A DNA stretch of 64,000 bases, taken from Pleurotus djamor (Eukaryota > Basidiomycota > Agaricomycetes > Agaricales > Pleurotaceae). The notes beneath the pieces were generated by a model. The model was not told where the DNA came from. It did no database searches and saw nothing but the letters and a program-made list of their open reading frames with translations. Location of the stretch: contig JAPEVF010000055.1 in assembly GCA_029747585.1 (NCBI GenBank), positions 1 through 64,000 of the forward strand, in the 5' to 3' direction. The translations under genes were made by a program, and so were the position numbers. Shown in pieces: positions 46,856 to 62,756 of this stretch (position 1 is its first letter; every line of letters starts with the position of its first letter).

Positions 46856-47270
46856 ACATTCGAAGCCCATTTTATTTCTGTAAAATTATTTCCCCAAGTC
46901 CATGATTACGAACCTGTCTCCATGCACATCTATCTCAGTTCGTTTCCGATCCTCCCAAGGCGATTACTCACCGAAGCCGGTCATCGTATATAACGCCATC
47001 GGTCTTAGGAAGCACTCAGATCCAGGAACGTTGCGGACGCTTTAGAGCTACCTACCAAGTTATTCTCAGTACTTCCATCCGATGCCTAGCAAGTTAGGTG
47101 ATCTCGGCGAGGGTGTATCCTGGTGCTTCATTCCCATCACTGATCAGGAAGCATGAACGAGGTTCCTCGGAAGTGAGTGCATAGGGGGGATGCGTAGCGT
47201 CGAGTTGCGAAAATAAATAGAATGCGGTAGATGTTTTACAAGAAGTTTGACGTATTTCTACAAAACCCGA
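46856..47270. other. Convergent intergenic region
   Basis: About 410 bases between the stop codons of phospholipase D and aspartate-semialdehyde dehydrogenase. Nothing recognised. Confidence 0.35.
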
Positions 47271-48516
47271 TTACGTGGTTATGACACCTTTCAAGACGGC
47301 ATACTCTGCGTTTATGATACTGCTTGTGGCAGCGCCGATGGATACGTTATTGGCGAGGACAACAAACTTGATATCCAAAACCTGGCATTGTCGCACGCGA
47401 CCGACATGGACGCCCGACCCATCCTGGTAGTATCTGTCTAAACGCGGTTGAGGACGATCCGATTCCTCGTGTACAACGATAGCATGTCGAGGAGCCGAAG
47501 GACAACCGAGTGCTTGAGCATCAGGGGTAAATCCTACCATTGCCTCTCGAACTTGTTGTGGACTCGGCGGAGGTCTCCTAGCGAATCGAACGGAAACACA
47601 TTCCGTATGACCATCGATAACTGGGACACGATTGCATGAAGCCGATACGCGAAGGGGTTGACGTTCATGCATATCGAAGGCCTTGAGTCCGCCGTCCGAA
47701 TCTGTCACACCACCAAGAATTTTTAGGGTCTCCCATTCCATCTTCTCTTCTTCCCCTCCGATGTATGGTACCACATTGTCAATGATATCCAAGCTTGGTA
47801 TTCCAGGATAACCGGCGCCTGATATGGCCTGCATTGTCGTGACCATGCAAGCATCGATAGGTCCAAAGGCTTTTTCAAGTGCAGCAAGAGGTATGACGTA
47901 TCCGGTGGTCGAGCAATTGGCGTTGGTGACAATGAAGCCTTTCTTCAGTGGTGGTGAATGAAGTGATCGTTGTTGGGGAATCATAACGAGGTGACTTGGG
48001 TTGACAAGGGGTACGATGAGGGGCACATGCGGATCTCTTCGGTAATTCTTCGCGTTGGAGAAGACAGCCAATTCAGCTGCACGGAATGCACCCTCTACAT
48101 CAAGGTGTCAGCTATGCCGTCTCTGAAGGCGTAGTAAAGGCCCTACCGATGTCCCCTGCAACTTCCGCATCCAGCCCGGAGAAGACAACCGCACAATCAG
48201 CAAAGTTCTCTGGCAAACACTCCTTGATAACCATTTCCCTTACACTCCCCGGTATCGGTGTCGTCTGCTTCCACTTCGTAGCCTTATAATATGGCTGGTT
48301 CGCCGAGCGCGACGATGCGCCGATGGCCTCTATGATGAACCATGGATGCGATGCCAGCAAGGTGATAAACCGCTGGCCCACAGTACCCGTTGCACCGAGG
48401 ATCCCGACCTTGATCTGGCTGCCCTCCTGCATATGATGCCTAGGGTATTTCGAAAGAAATCGACTGGAAGATGAATCAAGGCTGTCAGAATCTGTGCCAG
48501 TGAGGAATGAATCCAT
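47271..48516 (-). CDS. HOM2: Aspartate-semialdehyde dehydrogenase
   Basis: Reduces aspartyl phosphate to aspartate semialdehyde with NADPH, on the route to threonine, methionine and isoleucine. Two exons joined near 48146 and 48097 (AGDI to EGAFRAAELAVFSNAKNYR). The NADP-binding loop is VGILGATGTVGQRF; the catalytic cysteine is in TNANCSTTGYVIPL; HTECVSVRFARRP holds the conserved base region. The end is INAEYAVLKGVITT. Two starts are possible: 48516 gives a Ser-rich extension (MDSFLTGTDSDSLDSSSSRF), and an ATG at 48432 (MQEGSQIKVGILG) would give a protein nearer the family's usual 360 aa. I kept the longer frame, but the shorter start is quite possible. The enzyme has no human counterpart. 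Confidence 0.92.
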
Positions 48517-48676
48517 GTTGTTAGATTGTAATACCTTGAAGGCTATAAAAGTGCGGAACGAGTCAGGGTTAAAGCCGGTCTTCTAGCATTTCTGATCGTG
48601 AGAACAAATTACTGACTGTGGGAACATTATCTGGCGATGTGTGTCCGTCACTTCGCGCTCGCTGTTGCCAACGACG

Positions 48677-49120
48677 ATGGCGACCACAACAGACTCGACG
48701 CAGCAAAGCTTCTACCCGCCAAATGTACAGCACAACTCGGCTCTCAGCATCGTCAAATTCTACTCTTCTTGCTTTGCTGGTGCGGTCGCGGCTATTCTTG
48801 GCCTCCAAAACTGGCTAGGATTCGGCCTGTTCGCCAGCTCGACCCTCTTGACCTCTGCTTGCATCTACTATATAAATTGCAGAGGAAATCCTGGAAAATA
48901 CATACCGGGAGGTCTGTTGGAGCTTGTGAACCCTGGTCAGGATAACATATTCACGTTTGTCTTGGTGTGGACGCTGTTTTATGGTGCGTGGCTCTCGTCT
49001 TCATCATAGAATTTTACCAAATATTCATCCTTACAGGCATAGTGCATGGTGAGCTGCGTCTCTTAATTTTGACGGCTATAGATTTCGAACTAAGGGCGGA
49101 ATCTTCCAGTATACGATTGA
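48677..49120 (+). CDS. EMC6: ER membrane complex subunit 6
   Basis: Subunit of the ER membrane protein complex, which inserts transmembrane segments. Exon 1 is 48677-48983; a 12-nt exon (49037-49048) and an 11-nt exon (49110-49120) finish the protein as ...FYGIVHVYD, the usual EMC6 ending. Total 330 bases, 109 aa, the expected size. The body shows VQHNSALSIVKFYSSCFAG, AAILGLQNWLGFGLF and TFVLVWTLFYG, with three membrane segments. A start 12 codons upstream (48641) is open too; 48677 was chosen to match family length. Reading through the last intron would add an unlikely 40-residue tail ending at 49240. Confidence 0.88.
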
Positions 49121-49203
49121 GGTTGTCGACACTCGGGCTAAACCTTCATTCACTAGAAGCGCATTACTTATTATTATACCCAATTTCTGGCTTAATGCAA
49201 TCT

Positions 49204-49246
49204 CTTGCTCGTCAAGGGTTTCCGGTTGGGCGGAATTGAAGCCCAA
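49204..49246 (+). repeat. 43-bp dispersed repeat, copy B
   Basis: Second copy of the repeat at 10622-10664, same orientation, 88% identical. It lies just downstream of the EMC6 stop, in the probable 3' untranslated region between EMC6 and SMC5. Confidence 0.55.
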
Positions 49247-49525
49247 TATCGACCGATGCCCACTTGCTTGTGCTTGAAACTTGAGCTTGAACTTCGTGTT
49301 GGCTTGCTTCAATCTGGAACGAGGACGAGAAAGAGGCGTATGAAGCTTTGAAGACTTGCTGAATGGCCGGCCTCAATGAACACCAGAAGCGTCGGATAAT
49401 ACGAAGCATGTACAAATGTACTTTACATTTCAAAGAAAACGTACTCATATGTAAGTAGGTCGATATACGATACACATTAGCGAAACTCAACATATCTTAT
49501 GCACAGAATCGTAATCAACCTGAGT

Positions 49526-54171
<4,646 letters not shown>

Positions 54172-54371
54172 TGAAGAGTGGTGGTCAACGCGTATATGTA
54201 ATGTGTCGGGATAAAGAGGAGGCAACGCGACAAGAGTCAGAACACTAATTGTTTGCGTGGGTTTGACTCAGGGCTGCGCCGTGAAGTCGCGTGACCTCCC
54301 CTGAATGAAGACGCCAAAAATTCCAAGTTTTTCGTCTCATCTTTGTTTCTGAATTTCTGAATGTACCTATG

Positions 54372-55460
54372 CTATGTATGACAATGTTTGAGTTCTTCAA
54401 GGCGCGACTTTGCAGCACCTATGCAGACAATCAAGGGATCCTCTGATTGAAAGATCCCAGAACCAATCTGCGCCGTGGACAAAACTTTGTTGGACTCATC
54501 AACGATGACTGATATCGTCGTGTCAAGCAACGGCTCTTCAAACGATGTTGGGTCAGAAATAAGATGTTGACTATCCACCGTAGGTGAGAAACGTCCCTAG
54601 AGTTGACTCGAAGCACCTACCCGTCGAAGATCCCAAACGACATACAAAATGGAATGTGCGTAATCTGCAACGGGATACTGGACTCTTTTGAGCAGGTTGT
54701 GCGTCCGGTGATATCATCGCAGGTTGCCTTGGGGAGCGTGGCTAGAAAGTGAGAGTCAAAAAGAGCACTCGGGCGGCTGTACCAAGAGACTTGCTATTTT
54801 TCAACGCAGCAACCATGGCCATGAGGGCTGCATCAAACGCGTTCCCGTCGTAGTTTATGCACACGGCATCGACGTATAGAACCCACACAGCCTTGCCCGA
54901 CTCAATGCATAGAGTCGATAGATCAATTAGTTTTGAACTAGCTGTTGCGCTTCAGACTACGACGGCCCACGGAAAGATGAGTTACTGACGAGACCAACGC
55001 GTCATTTAGGCGATCAGACAACACCTGTGCCTCCTCTGTCGGAGGACCAGGTTTAAATTTTGGAGAACAGATGGCTGGGAGGTCGAGGTTGGGTACTGCA
55101 GAGTTTTCTGTTAGCCCAATCATCTCTCGTAGCTAGATATCATACCCAAGAAACCGTATTGCGGCCGATCGAGTTCTGGTTCTGCAATCTCTGCCTTTAC
55201 ACCACATACAATCGTCGTATTCCCCATTCGCACAAGCGCAGAGCCATTTGCGGTGGATATTGAGCCTAAAGGACCTTTAGACTTACTGATCCTTGTAGTA
55301 GAATAGAATTTTGCAACACACCGACGTTTACTGAAATGTCGCGCCAGTCGAGGAATTCTCGGCCATCTGGCCTCAGTCCTTCAGCGATAAAGCGTTCAAA
55401 GTATACGCGAGGATGTAGACGTTGAAATACTGCAGCCTTCAGCTCTTCTTTTGCGGCCAT
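54372..55460 (-). CDS. RRP43: Exosome core subunit RRP43
   Basis: RNase PH-like but non-catalytic subunit of the nine-subunit exosome ring for RNA processing and decay. Start MAAKEELKAAVFQRLHPRVY at 55460, then ERFIAEGLRPDGREFLDWRD. After the first intron: ISTANGSALVRMGNTTIVCG and VKAEIAEPELDRPQYGFL. Further exons give NLDLPAICSPKFKPGPPTEE, VYVDAVCINYDGNAFDAALM and a C-terminal TTISVIVDESNKVLSTAQIG segment. The RPDGRE motif and DLPAICSPKF-type sequence fit RRP43 (EXOSC8) better than RRP42 or RRP45. It is divergent from the Boi-like gene with about 300 bp between start codons; an N at 55583 lies in that spacer. Confidence 0.88.
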
Positions 55461-55768
55461 TCCGAGTCGAGGTCTATACAGAAATTTATGATGGCCTTTG
55501 AAAAGGGAGCTAAGCGCTAAGCGCCGGGGATCCGCATGGACTTTCACAAGTTCGCACAACTTGAAGTTGATACAACGCCTTGNATCTCTTTCTCTGTTTC
55601 CTCCCTCCAAATCACTTATTGACGAACTACACACATTGCCCAGGAAAAGGACCAGTTCTTTTTGGGACAAGAGTAACGATCTACAAATTGGGTCATTCCA
55701 GACGCCTCGGAGCACCCTAAATCCCCCATCATTCCGACTGCTGCTCACNAGGACTTCTGTTGGAGCTC

Positions 55769-58700
55769 ATGCCGGAGTACGTTTATGCGCTGCACGATTT
55801 TGAACCCGAACATGAAGATGAAATNTCATTCCACGCNGGAGAAAGGATCGAGCTNGTAGAGAAGGATGACGAATTCGGCGACGGATGGTGGCAGGTAAGT
55901 TCTCATAACATTTCTNGTNCAATCAGAATCGACGGGGCCGAGGAATTTATGTCCATTCTCAAATCTCTTCATTATGGGGCTCAGCAGCTCATGTCTGTGG
56001 TATCTATCACCTCTAGGGTCGCAATTTAGCTGGGAAGTTCGGACTGTTCCCAGCAACCTATACGACACCCGTCCCGCCGAGCACTGAACCAGCTGAAGCC
56101 CCCANTTCNACGCCGAATGACNCTGATCAGCCACGTTCGTCGTCTCCGCAACAAGCACTTGGAACGCTGGCTGAGGAATCGGAAACNGACTCGGTCACAT
56201 CCCCGACCCAGAATGGACATGCGAACGGTGTCANTGGCCGCCCTCACGTTCCGCTCAGCGCTGTTATGGGGAATGGCACCGGCTCCGCTGAGAGCGGCGT
56301 AATGGACGCAACTATGACCGACGTACAAGAAGCGATCGAGCAGCTTGGCAGGCGAAGGCAGGCTGGAGAAGACGGNGACGGAGAGCGAAGTTTCAGCTTC
56401 GCAAGCACAGGCGACGGGGATGATAGGAGTTACCGGTATGATGGCGAAACGGACGAAACGGACGGTGAAGAAGGTGAAGGTTGGCATAAGGANGCCAGAC
56501 AGAAGCTCGCTGAGAAGGCNAGGAGAGCNGTGGAAGAGGCGGAGAAGTTGGACGCNATCATGAATAGTGGTGGGTCTATAGGCAAAGGTAAAGGCCGCCT
56601 TATTGCTCCCCCGATCGACGTCGAGATGAGCGACGAGAGTGAGGACGAAGGGGACCACACGATGCACTCGTATATTCGCAACCACCCCATTCCCGAAGAA
56701 TCGGAAGAGGAGGANGGNATCACNGATGAATTTGGTCGACGATTGGGGCGGGGAAGTATCAANTCTGACGGCGGNACTCAGTCGTCAACNNTAGGCGAAA
56801 CGGGAACTCTACTTTCAACNTCGACCATGACGGTCCCCACTGCCAAGGCTTCAGANAGCAATAGNCTGGAAATCCCNCCNAAAGANGAGGANGANCTTCC
56901 NACTGTTACACAGTCAACCTTTGAACGACCACCTCCGATCACATTGCAAGAACCTTCCCAATCTCAATCTCAGGATGGGCCCGAAGCCAACCAACCTTCG
57001 GACCAACCGAGTGCAGTGACGTCTAATGCTGCGGCTACCCTATCCTTGCCTTCACCCATCTCGCCTGCATTTCAGATCGCACGCTCACATTCCACGCCTC
57101 CCCCTCGTGCCATTTCTCCCCAATTACAACCACCTCCACAATCTATCCCAGTATCTCATTCCGAAGCTTCAAGTCCTGTTACCATGGGTGTCAACAATGT
57201 AACCTCAATTATGGCTGAGAGGAGACAAAGCTCGCCGGGGATTACATACCGTGAATCGCTCATCGCATTACCCTCNCCATCTCCGTCGTCNCTCGGTGGN
57301 TTCGCTGGGTTAGGACATTCAAAGCACAGCAGCATTGCNTCCTCAGCGCCTGGNAACTTCTCTCCTGTTGTCTTGGCNCCAGGGGGACCTNCTAACGGNN
57401 TAGCCGAAGNGAAGGAAAGAACCCCAGAGAAAAAGCACCCTAGCGATTGGTCTGTCGAGGAAGTCGTAGATTGGCTGAAGAGCAAAGGATTTGATCAAGA
57501 TGTNTGTGATAAATTCACTGGTGCGTTATCCCCATATTGCGCTTTTCATTTAGAGTGAACTNGCGTTCTCAGAGCAAGAAATCACNGGTGATGTTCTCCT
57601 NGAGCTCGATGTCAACCTCCTCAAGACTGAAATTGGCATTATGGCNTTTGGAAAACGAATGCGNATTGCTAACGCCGTTACCGATCTACGACGACCCCCG
57701 TCGATCGTGTACTCTGATCACCAGTCCTCCGTCCACCAGAANTCCCTGCCAGCNTCNCCTATGCATCCGAATCATCCTGCNTCGCCTCATTCTCCGCCCA
57801 TGCATTCCCCTCTCAGTATGCANAACCTCAGCCAAGCGCATCAGTCATATNCACCTAGCTATGGTGCACCTCAGTCAGCTCCAGGTAGCCAATACGTCCA
57901 CTCGAGGACCGTNAGTCAAAGCCACTCCTTCGGNGGGTATACGCANAACAGCTCGGCGCACCAGTCATTGAACAGTCCCATCACGTACGGTTCTGTCATC
58001 AACGNACTTCCCCCTCCTGTCAATGAAGTTCTCGACCCCGCTCTCACATCTGATGAAGGCAGGAATAGCACCACAAGCCGCCCTACGGAGGANTCGAGGT
58101 CGANTAATGGNGCGCCTGTNGGATTNGGCATAGTCGAAGCGGANGTNGGAACTGCNGNAAAGGTATTNTGACAACTCANATCGTTAGACATGGNATACTN
58201 ATCAATGGNCANAGAAATCACGGCCTGCTCAGCTGAATCTGTCACCNAGTGAAAGTACTCTGAATGATCTCAACAAAGCGCACGAAGATCCNCCNCCAGC
58301 AGATGANGATGAGAGAGCNTTGAGCGANGTGTGTANTGGTTCTCATCATCATCAAGCCCNACANTTGATTCNTCTTCTTNTAGAGCGAAGCNGGGCCAGC
58401 TAGTAGNGTTCGTCGCCGTTTCTTCGGCGGCNNNTCGCGCAATTCTTCGTCGTCGATGAAGGAAGTCAAGCCTGACCGAACCTCCAAAGATAGTACGACG
58501 TCTCCTCGCATGGTCAGTGCCAGTGCCAGCACTTCACCCACCCTCAAGGACAACGCCTCCGACAAGGAGAAGGAGACCGCTACAGTNGGGACCAGACATA
58601 AGAAGAGCAAGGGCTCACTNGACTCTAAGCCGGTGGAGAGGCTCAGCATNTTTGGNGGTTCCTTTGCAGGTTCGNTAGGCAAGGGTAGGAAACCCCCTCC

Positions 58701-60326
58701 AAGATATTCTGGGTGAGNCTTCGTTCATCTCATTGCCTNTTGAGCTTGAGCTTGCGCGTGAACTAAATGTACATTGCCAGCACGCAAGAAGAACCCATCG
58801 AGAAGACGTCATCGCATCTCAGCTTCTCTCGGCTCTACGGCGGTAGTAAGCGACCTTCTACGAGTCATGGTACTGGGACCTCCCCAAAGACAAGCCCTCG
58901 ACCCTATGATAGCGTTTCATCGAAGGAGCACAAAGAAAAGGATAACATTATTCACCCTTCACTTCTTCGAAAACGCACGACTTCCGCCAGCTCGCCTAAG
59001 GCTGACACGCCTACCACTGCAGTCCCTACGGGCCGGAATGGTGCNACGTTGAAGCAAGGCCAAAGCATNCTCGAACAGATTGGTGAACCCGATCATAATG
59101 GTTGGATGAGGAAGAAGTCGGATGGATATTCATCATGGAAGACCAGATACTTCGTGCTCAAGGGCCCTCATTTGTATTGCCTACGAAGCAACAGTCGCGC
59201 AGTAAGAACGCATGTCTTTCATCACCACGGATATATACTCACATGTCACTCGACCGTAGGAAACGAAGATCAAAGGATACATTCACATTACTGGATACCG
59301 AGTCACGGTTGATGAAAATGTCGATCCTGGGCGATATGGGTTCAGGATCGACCATGAGAATGACAAGACCCATTATTTCAGTTCTGAGGAAAAGTCTGTC
59401 ATCCGCGAATGGATGAAAGCGATAATGAAAGCTACCATAGGCAGGGACTACACAAGTTCGTATATCCTCCTCGTCGTGTTCACCATACTCAATACTTTTT
59501 CTCCTTGTAGAACCTGTGGTGTCGTCATGTAATATCCCGACCATCCCGCTTACTGTCGCCCAAGCCATGAATCCTGCGCCTCGGCCCCCTTCTCCGACTG
59601 CTCGTGATGCTACCCAGAAAGCCCTTCGTCGTGAAGACCCCAACAAGCTCTCCGGTCGAGATGCTCTCGTGTTGGGCTTGCCACCAAATGGCGATACCAA
59701 GGACGAGCGCACTAAGCTGGAATCTTTCTTCAGTGATAGGGACTCAGTGAATGGTTCCATCCTCGATACACCCCGTCAGCCGAAATCCCCGGCCCCTCCA
59801 AGACCATCTCGGGAAGGAAGACGAATGAGCACGCAAACCTCCCAGACCTCAACTGTAAGCATTTATGGGACTTTCTCCTTATTCTTGAACCGACGTTCCC
59901 CAGGTCCAGGCTGTAGATGACAAACTTATCGACTGGGCCAACGGCCACCTCCCGTCTTCGCTTCAAATAACAGATCCAAATGGCTCGCTTTGCAGCGGTC
60001 TTGCCCTCCTTCGCCTTGCAGAATCCATTAAAGGGAGTCCATCGTCACCGCCCGTCCCGGACTCGGCCTTCCCTCGCGACGAGCACGACGACAAATTGGA
60101 TGGCCTGTTCAAACTCTTTGACTTCCTTCTCGACAACGATGTCAAGATTGGCAGCGTAAGTATCAACGATATCCGACAAGGCAAGCGAGAGAAGATTATA
60201 CAACTACTTCGAGCTCTCAAGTCGTGGGAGGACAAAAGGATTGCGATTGCTCAGAGCATTGGCAAGAGTTCAGTCCAAGCTGGTGGGTTCATGGCCCCTG
60301 TCGGTATGCCGTGGACAGGAATGTGA
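55769..60326 (+). CDS. Boi1/Boi2-like polarity scaffold: SH3, SAM, PH and CH-like domains
   Basis: Boi-type proteins link Cdc42 signalling, lipids and exocytosis at growth sites. The N-terminal SH3 domain starts MPEYVYALHDFEPEHEDE and continues GDGWWQ then GRNLAGKFGLFPATY after an intron. Low-complexity sequence follows. A SAM domain begins PSDWSVEEVVDWLKSKGF near 57439 and continues into LAFSEQEITGDVLLEL. A PH domain lies at about 59090-59450 (GWMRKKSDGYSSWKTRYFVL; EEKSVIREWMKAIMKA). The last 130 residues (KLIDWANGHLPSSLQITD, GLALLRLAESIKGS, LFKLFDFLLDNDVKIGSVSI) look like a calponin-homology domain. Yeast Boi1/2 lack that part. About one hundred single Ns lie between 55583 and 59068, so several exact residues are unknown. 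Confidence 0.85.
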
Positions 60327-60918
60327 TATGGCTCACATGTCTTCTCTTCCTTTTTCCTTCTCCCTGGTTTTAGATTACAGTCCTACCCTGGTAATGGGTG
60401 GTCTCTCTCGTTTCTAGGATGGCCTAGTCACTTTCCTTAACCTTTTGGACACCCCACGCATGGCATCTTTTTTACTTGAACCTTAACTCTCCTTGCGATA
60501 CATCATTTATTATTCTTGTCTCCCCTTCAGGTTTCTCTGTTTATTAGTATGAAGTCTCCGTTCCTTCTATTCAATCGGAACTCGTTATGCATCCATATGA
60601 TTCAGGCATCGCCTGAGAAGGCCAGCTTCCTACAGCCTCAGGCGCCGAACCCTATCTCGCCCCTATCTATCCCTCTAACCGCAAAATCTGCAGACTTCCG
60701 TAGGGATGTCGCCTTTTCTGTACATATATAGCGCGCAAAGTCACGGACGACCGTTTCTCATGGATAATATATTCACTGGATGGTTGAGTTTTTGAGAAAT
60801 TGATTTCACACAAAGCCCCCGGAGATAGCCGCGATTGAGCCACTTTCGTGATTAGAGTCATCTCTCCCTTAACAGTCAACCACCTTCAACTTTCACGACC
60901 AACCCGTCCGCTGCCACT
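60327..60918. other. Intergenic region between Boi-like gene and NEDD8
   Basis: About 590 bases holding the 3' untranslated region of the Boi-like gene and the promoter of NEDD8. Open frames here are short and pyrimidine-rich. Nothing else recognised. Confidence 0.35.
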
Positions 60919-61408
60919 ATGTTGATCAAAGTCAAGGTGAATGCATGCCCAGTATCGGAACGCGTCTCTGCAGCTATCTGACTTGGCGTTTCTCAAGACA
61001 TTGACAGGCAAAGAAGTGCGTCTGTTCATTTTGGAGTAACATTGGATCATCCACGACTCATATCCTTTCACGAAGATCGAAATAGATATCGATCCTGAGG
61101 ATAAGGTAAGGTCGAGGGATATCGACGGTGTTATCGTATTCAACAAGCATGTGGATGTTGACCGACGAATCCACGATATTAACAGATTGCACGTATCAAG
61201 GAGAAAGTAGAAGAACAATCTGGTGTTCCTCCGCCTCAACAACGCCTCATTTTTGGTGGCAGGCAGATGTGAGTAGCGCGAAATGACGCGTCGCGTTTGA
61301 AGTTTACTGACGACAAACTCCAGGCAAGATGACAAGACTGCAAAGGACTTCAACATCACGGCGGGTGCAGTATTACATCTGGTCCTTGCGCTCCGCGGTG
61401 GTCAATGA
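60919..61408 (+). CDS. RUB1: NEDD8 (Rub1) ubiquitin-like modifier
   Basis: Small modifier attached to cullins to activate SCF-type ubiquitin ligases. Five exons, 60919-60936, 60998-61015, 61076-61105, 61186-61268 and 61324-61408, sum to 234 bases, a 77-aa protein. Exons of 18, 18 and 30 nt encode MLIKVK, TLTGKE and IEIDIDPEDK; then IARIKEKVEEQSGVPPPQQR, LIFGGRQMQDDKTA and the end HLVLALRGGQ. The LALRGG end (Ala where ubiquitin has Arg) identifies NEDD8, and the single Gln after GG must be trimmed before use. No single open frame covers it, so it is easily missed by length-based gene finding. Confidence 0.95.
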
Positions 61409-62756
61409 ACAAATATCACGCGCGTCTTTCGTGTCGTCGTTCAAGCCACCGATCTTTGTACAACTCAAGCTTTCGCATGCCCTACAATAGACGATATATA
61501 ATCTCTCTCTGATTTACATACACGGCGAAGCCCCCTCCTAAATCACCACCGGGCAAAGGAAACGACCCTTGATCACGTAACAGAAGCCACCTACTTAACT
61601 CGGGATGAACAAGCATAGACAAGCATACGCTTATCCCGACCTAGCTTCCTAGGCGAATATCAACCCAACCTTTCACATCTTGTAGATCGCGTTCAAGCTT
61701 GAAACCTCCAGATCGGGAGCTACAAGAAAACTTGCAATCAAATTTAGAGAACGTACCTCGCAAGATGTATATCAAAGAGGCCATTCTGCCTGTTTAGTAC
61801 CTCATCTCACTCCATTTGAGGTACGTGGTTTCTTGTATGTTTCGGTGCTTTTATGAACTGACTGAACAGGCTAATTATAGTAGGACCTCGGCTTGAAGAG
61901 TAGACAGGCCTCTGACTCCGAGGCTTTCGTGGGCCCCTCCGCCCGGTGACTTGAAAGAGGTCTCTCGATGCCGTTTGAAGTCGTTGCGCCCATTGTCTCT
62001 TCGTCTGCGGAGGTTTGTTCCCTGAAAGTGTACCCACTCGCCCAGCCACTGGAAAACGGCTTATCATTCTACCTCCACTTCGTGTTCCGGTTAAATCCCC
62101 CTTTCTGNTTTTTTTTTCCTCTAAGGCCGCGTTTTGTGGCTATAGCTTGCATTACCAGCCGAATTTCAGCTAAGCAGTTTTTCATTTGCCGAGATGTTAT
62201 CGTCGCTTGTACACCAGCAAATCACACACGAGTGTCCCCATCTCCATCTGCTCTTCTCGTCCCAACTTTAAGCACCGATGTTTCCCCGGCATCCCACAGG
62301 TGTCCGGGCTCTTACCAAGCGTCAGTCCAAGTTCCCCTTCGCCCATTATTTCTCTGATTCGAACGTTGCTCAGGTTCTTGCATCACGGAAGGTACCCATC
62401 GATACTTGATACGATTATCCAACGACATGACTTATACATGCCATCTTTCCTAGTCAAACTTTGCATCATCGACTTCGCGTCTGGACGGGATGACTGACCA
62501 ATGCCCTACGGCTCGTGGGTTGCGGATTCGGGTCTAACATTTCTTCAGACTTGCCAAGTCTGATATACCCACCCCCACAAGCCTGTCACTCATGAGGACG
62601 TTCGCGATGTCAAAAATAAACGGGGCCCCATGCCGTAAACTTTCCGGACATGAGCCCTCCTTAAAATCTGCAAGAATTCGATAACATAGCTTCCCTAAGA
62701 CAGAATCCCCCCCTTCTGTGCTCTACGTCTCCCCTCCTCCCTTAGTCTCCAACGCG
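61409..62756. other. Upstream region of the sugar transporter gene
   Basis: About 1.35 kb with no convincing gene. CCCCAC at 62573-62578 (GTGGGG on the other strand) fits the glucose-repressor Mig1/CreA consensus, suggesting carbon control of the transporter, but a six-base match in this much sequence is weak. An N at 62107 sits beside a T run. Confidence 0.35.

Noticed and set aside
49037..49240. EMC6 read through to a stop at 49240 with a 65-residue tail
   Set aside because: Splicing to two tiny exons gives the family's normal ending and length; the tail runs into the dispersed repeat.
62573..62578. Mig1/CreA-type site as proof of glucose control of the sugar transporter
   Set aside because: One six-base match in over a kilobase is expected by chance; kept only as a remark.
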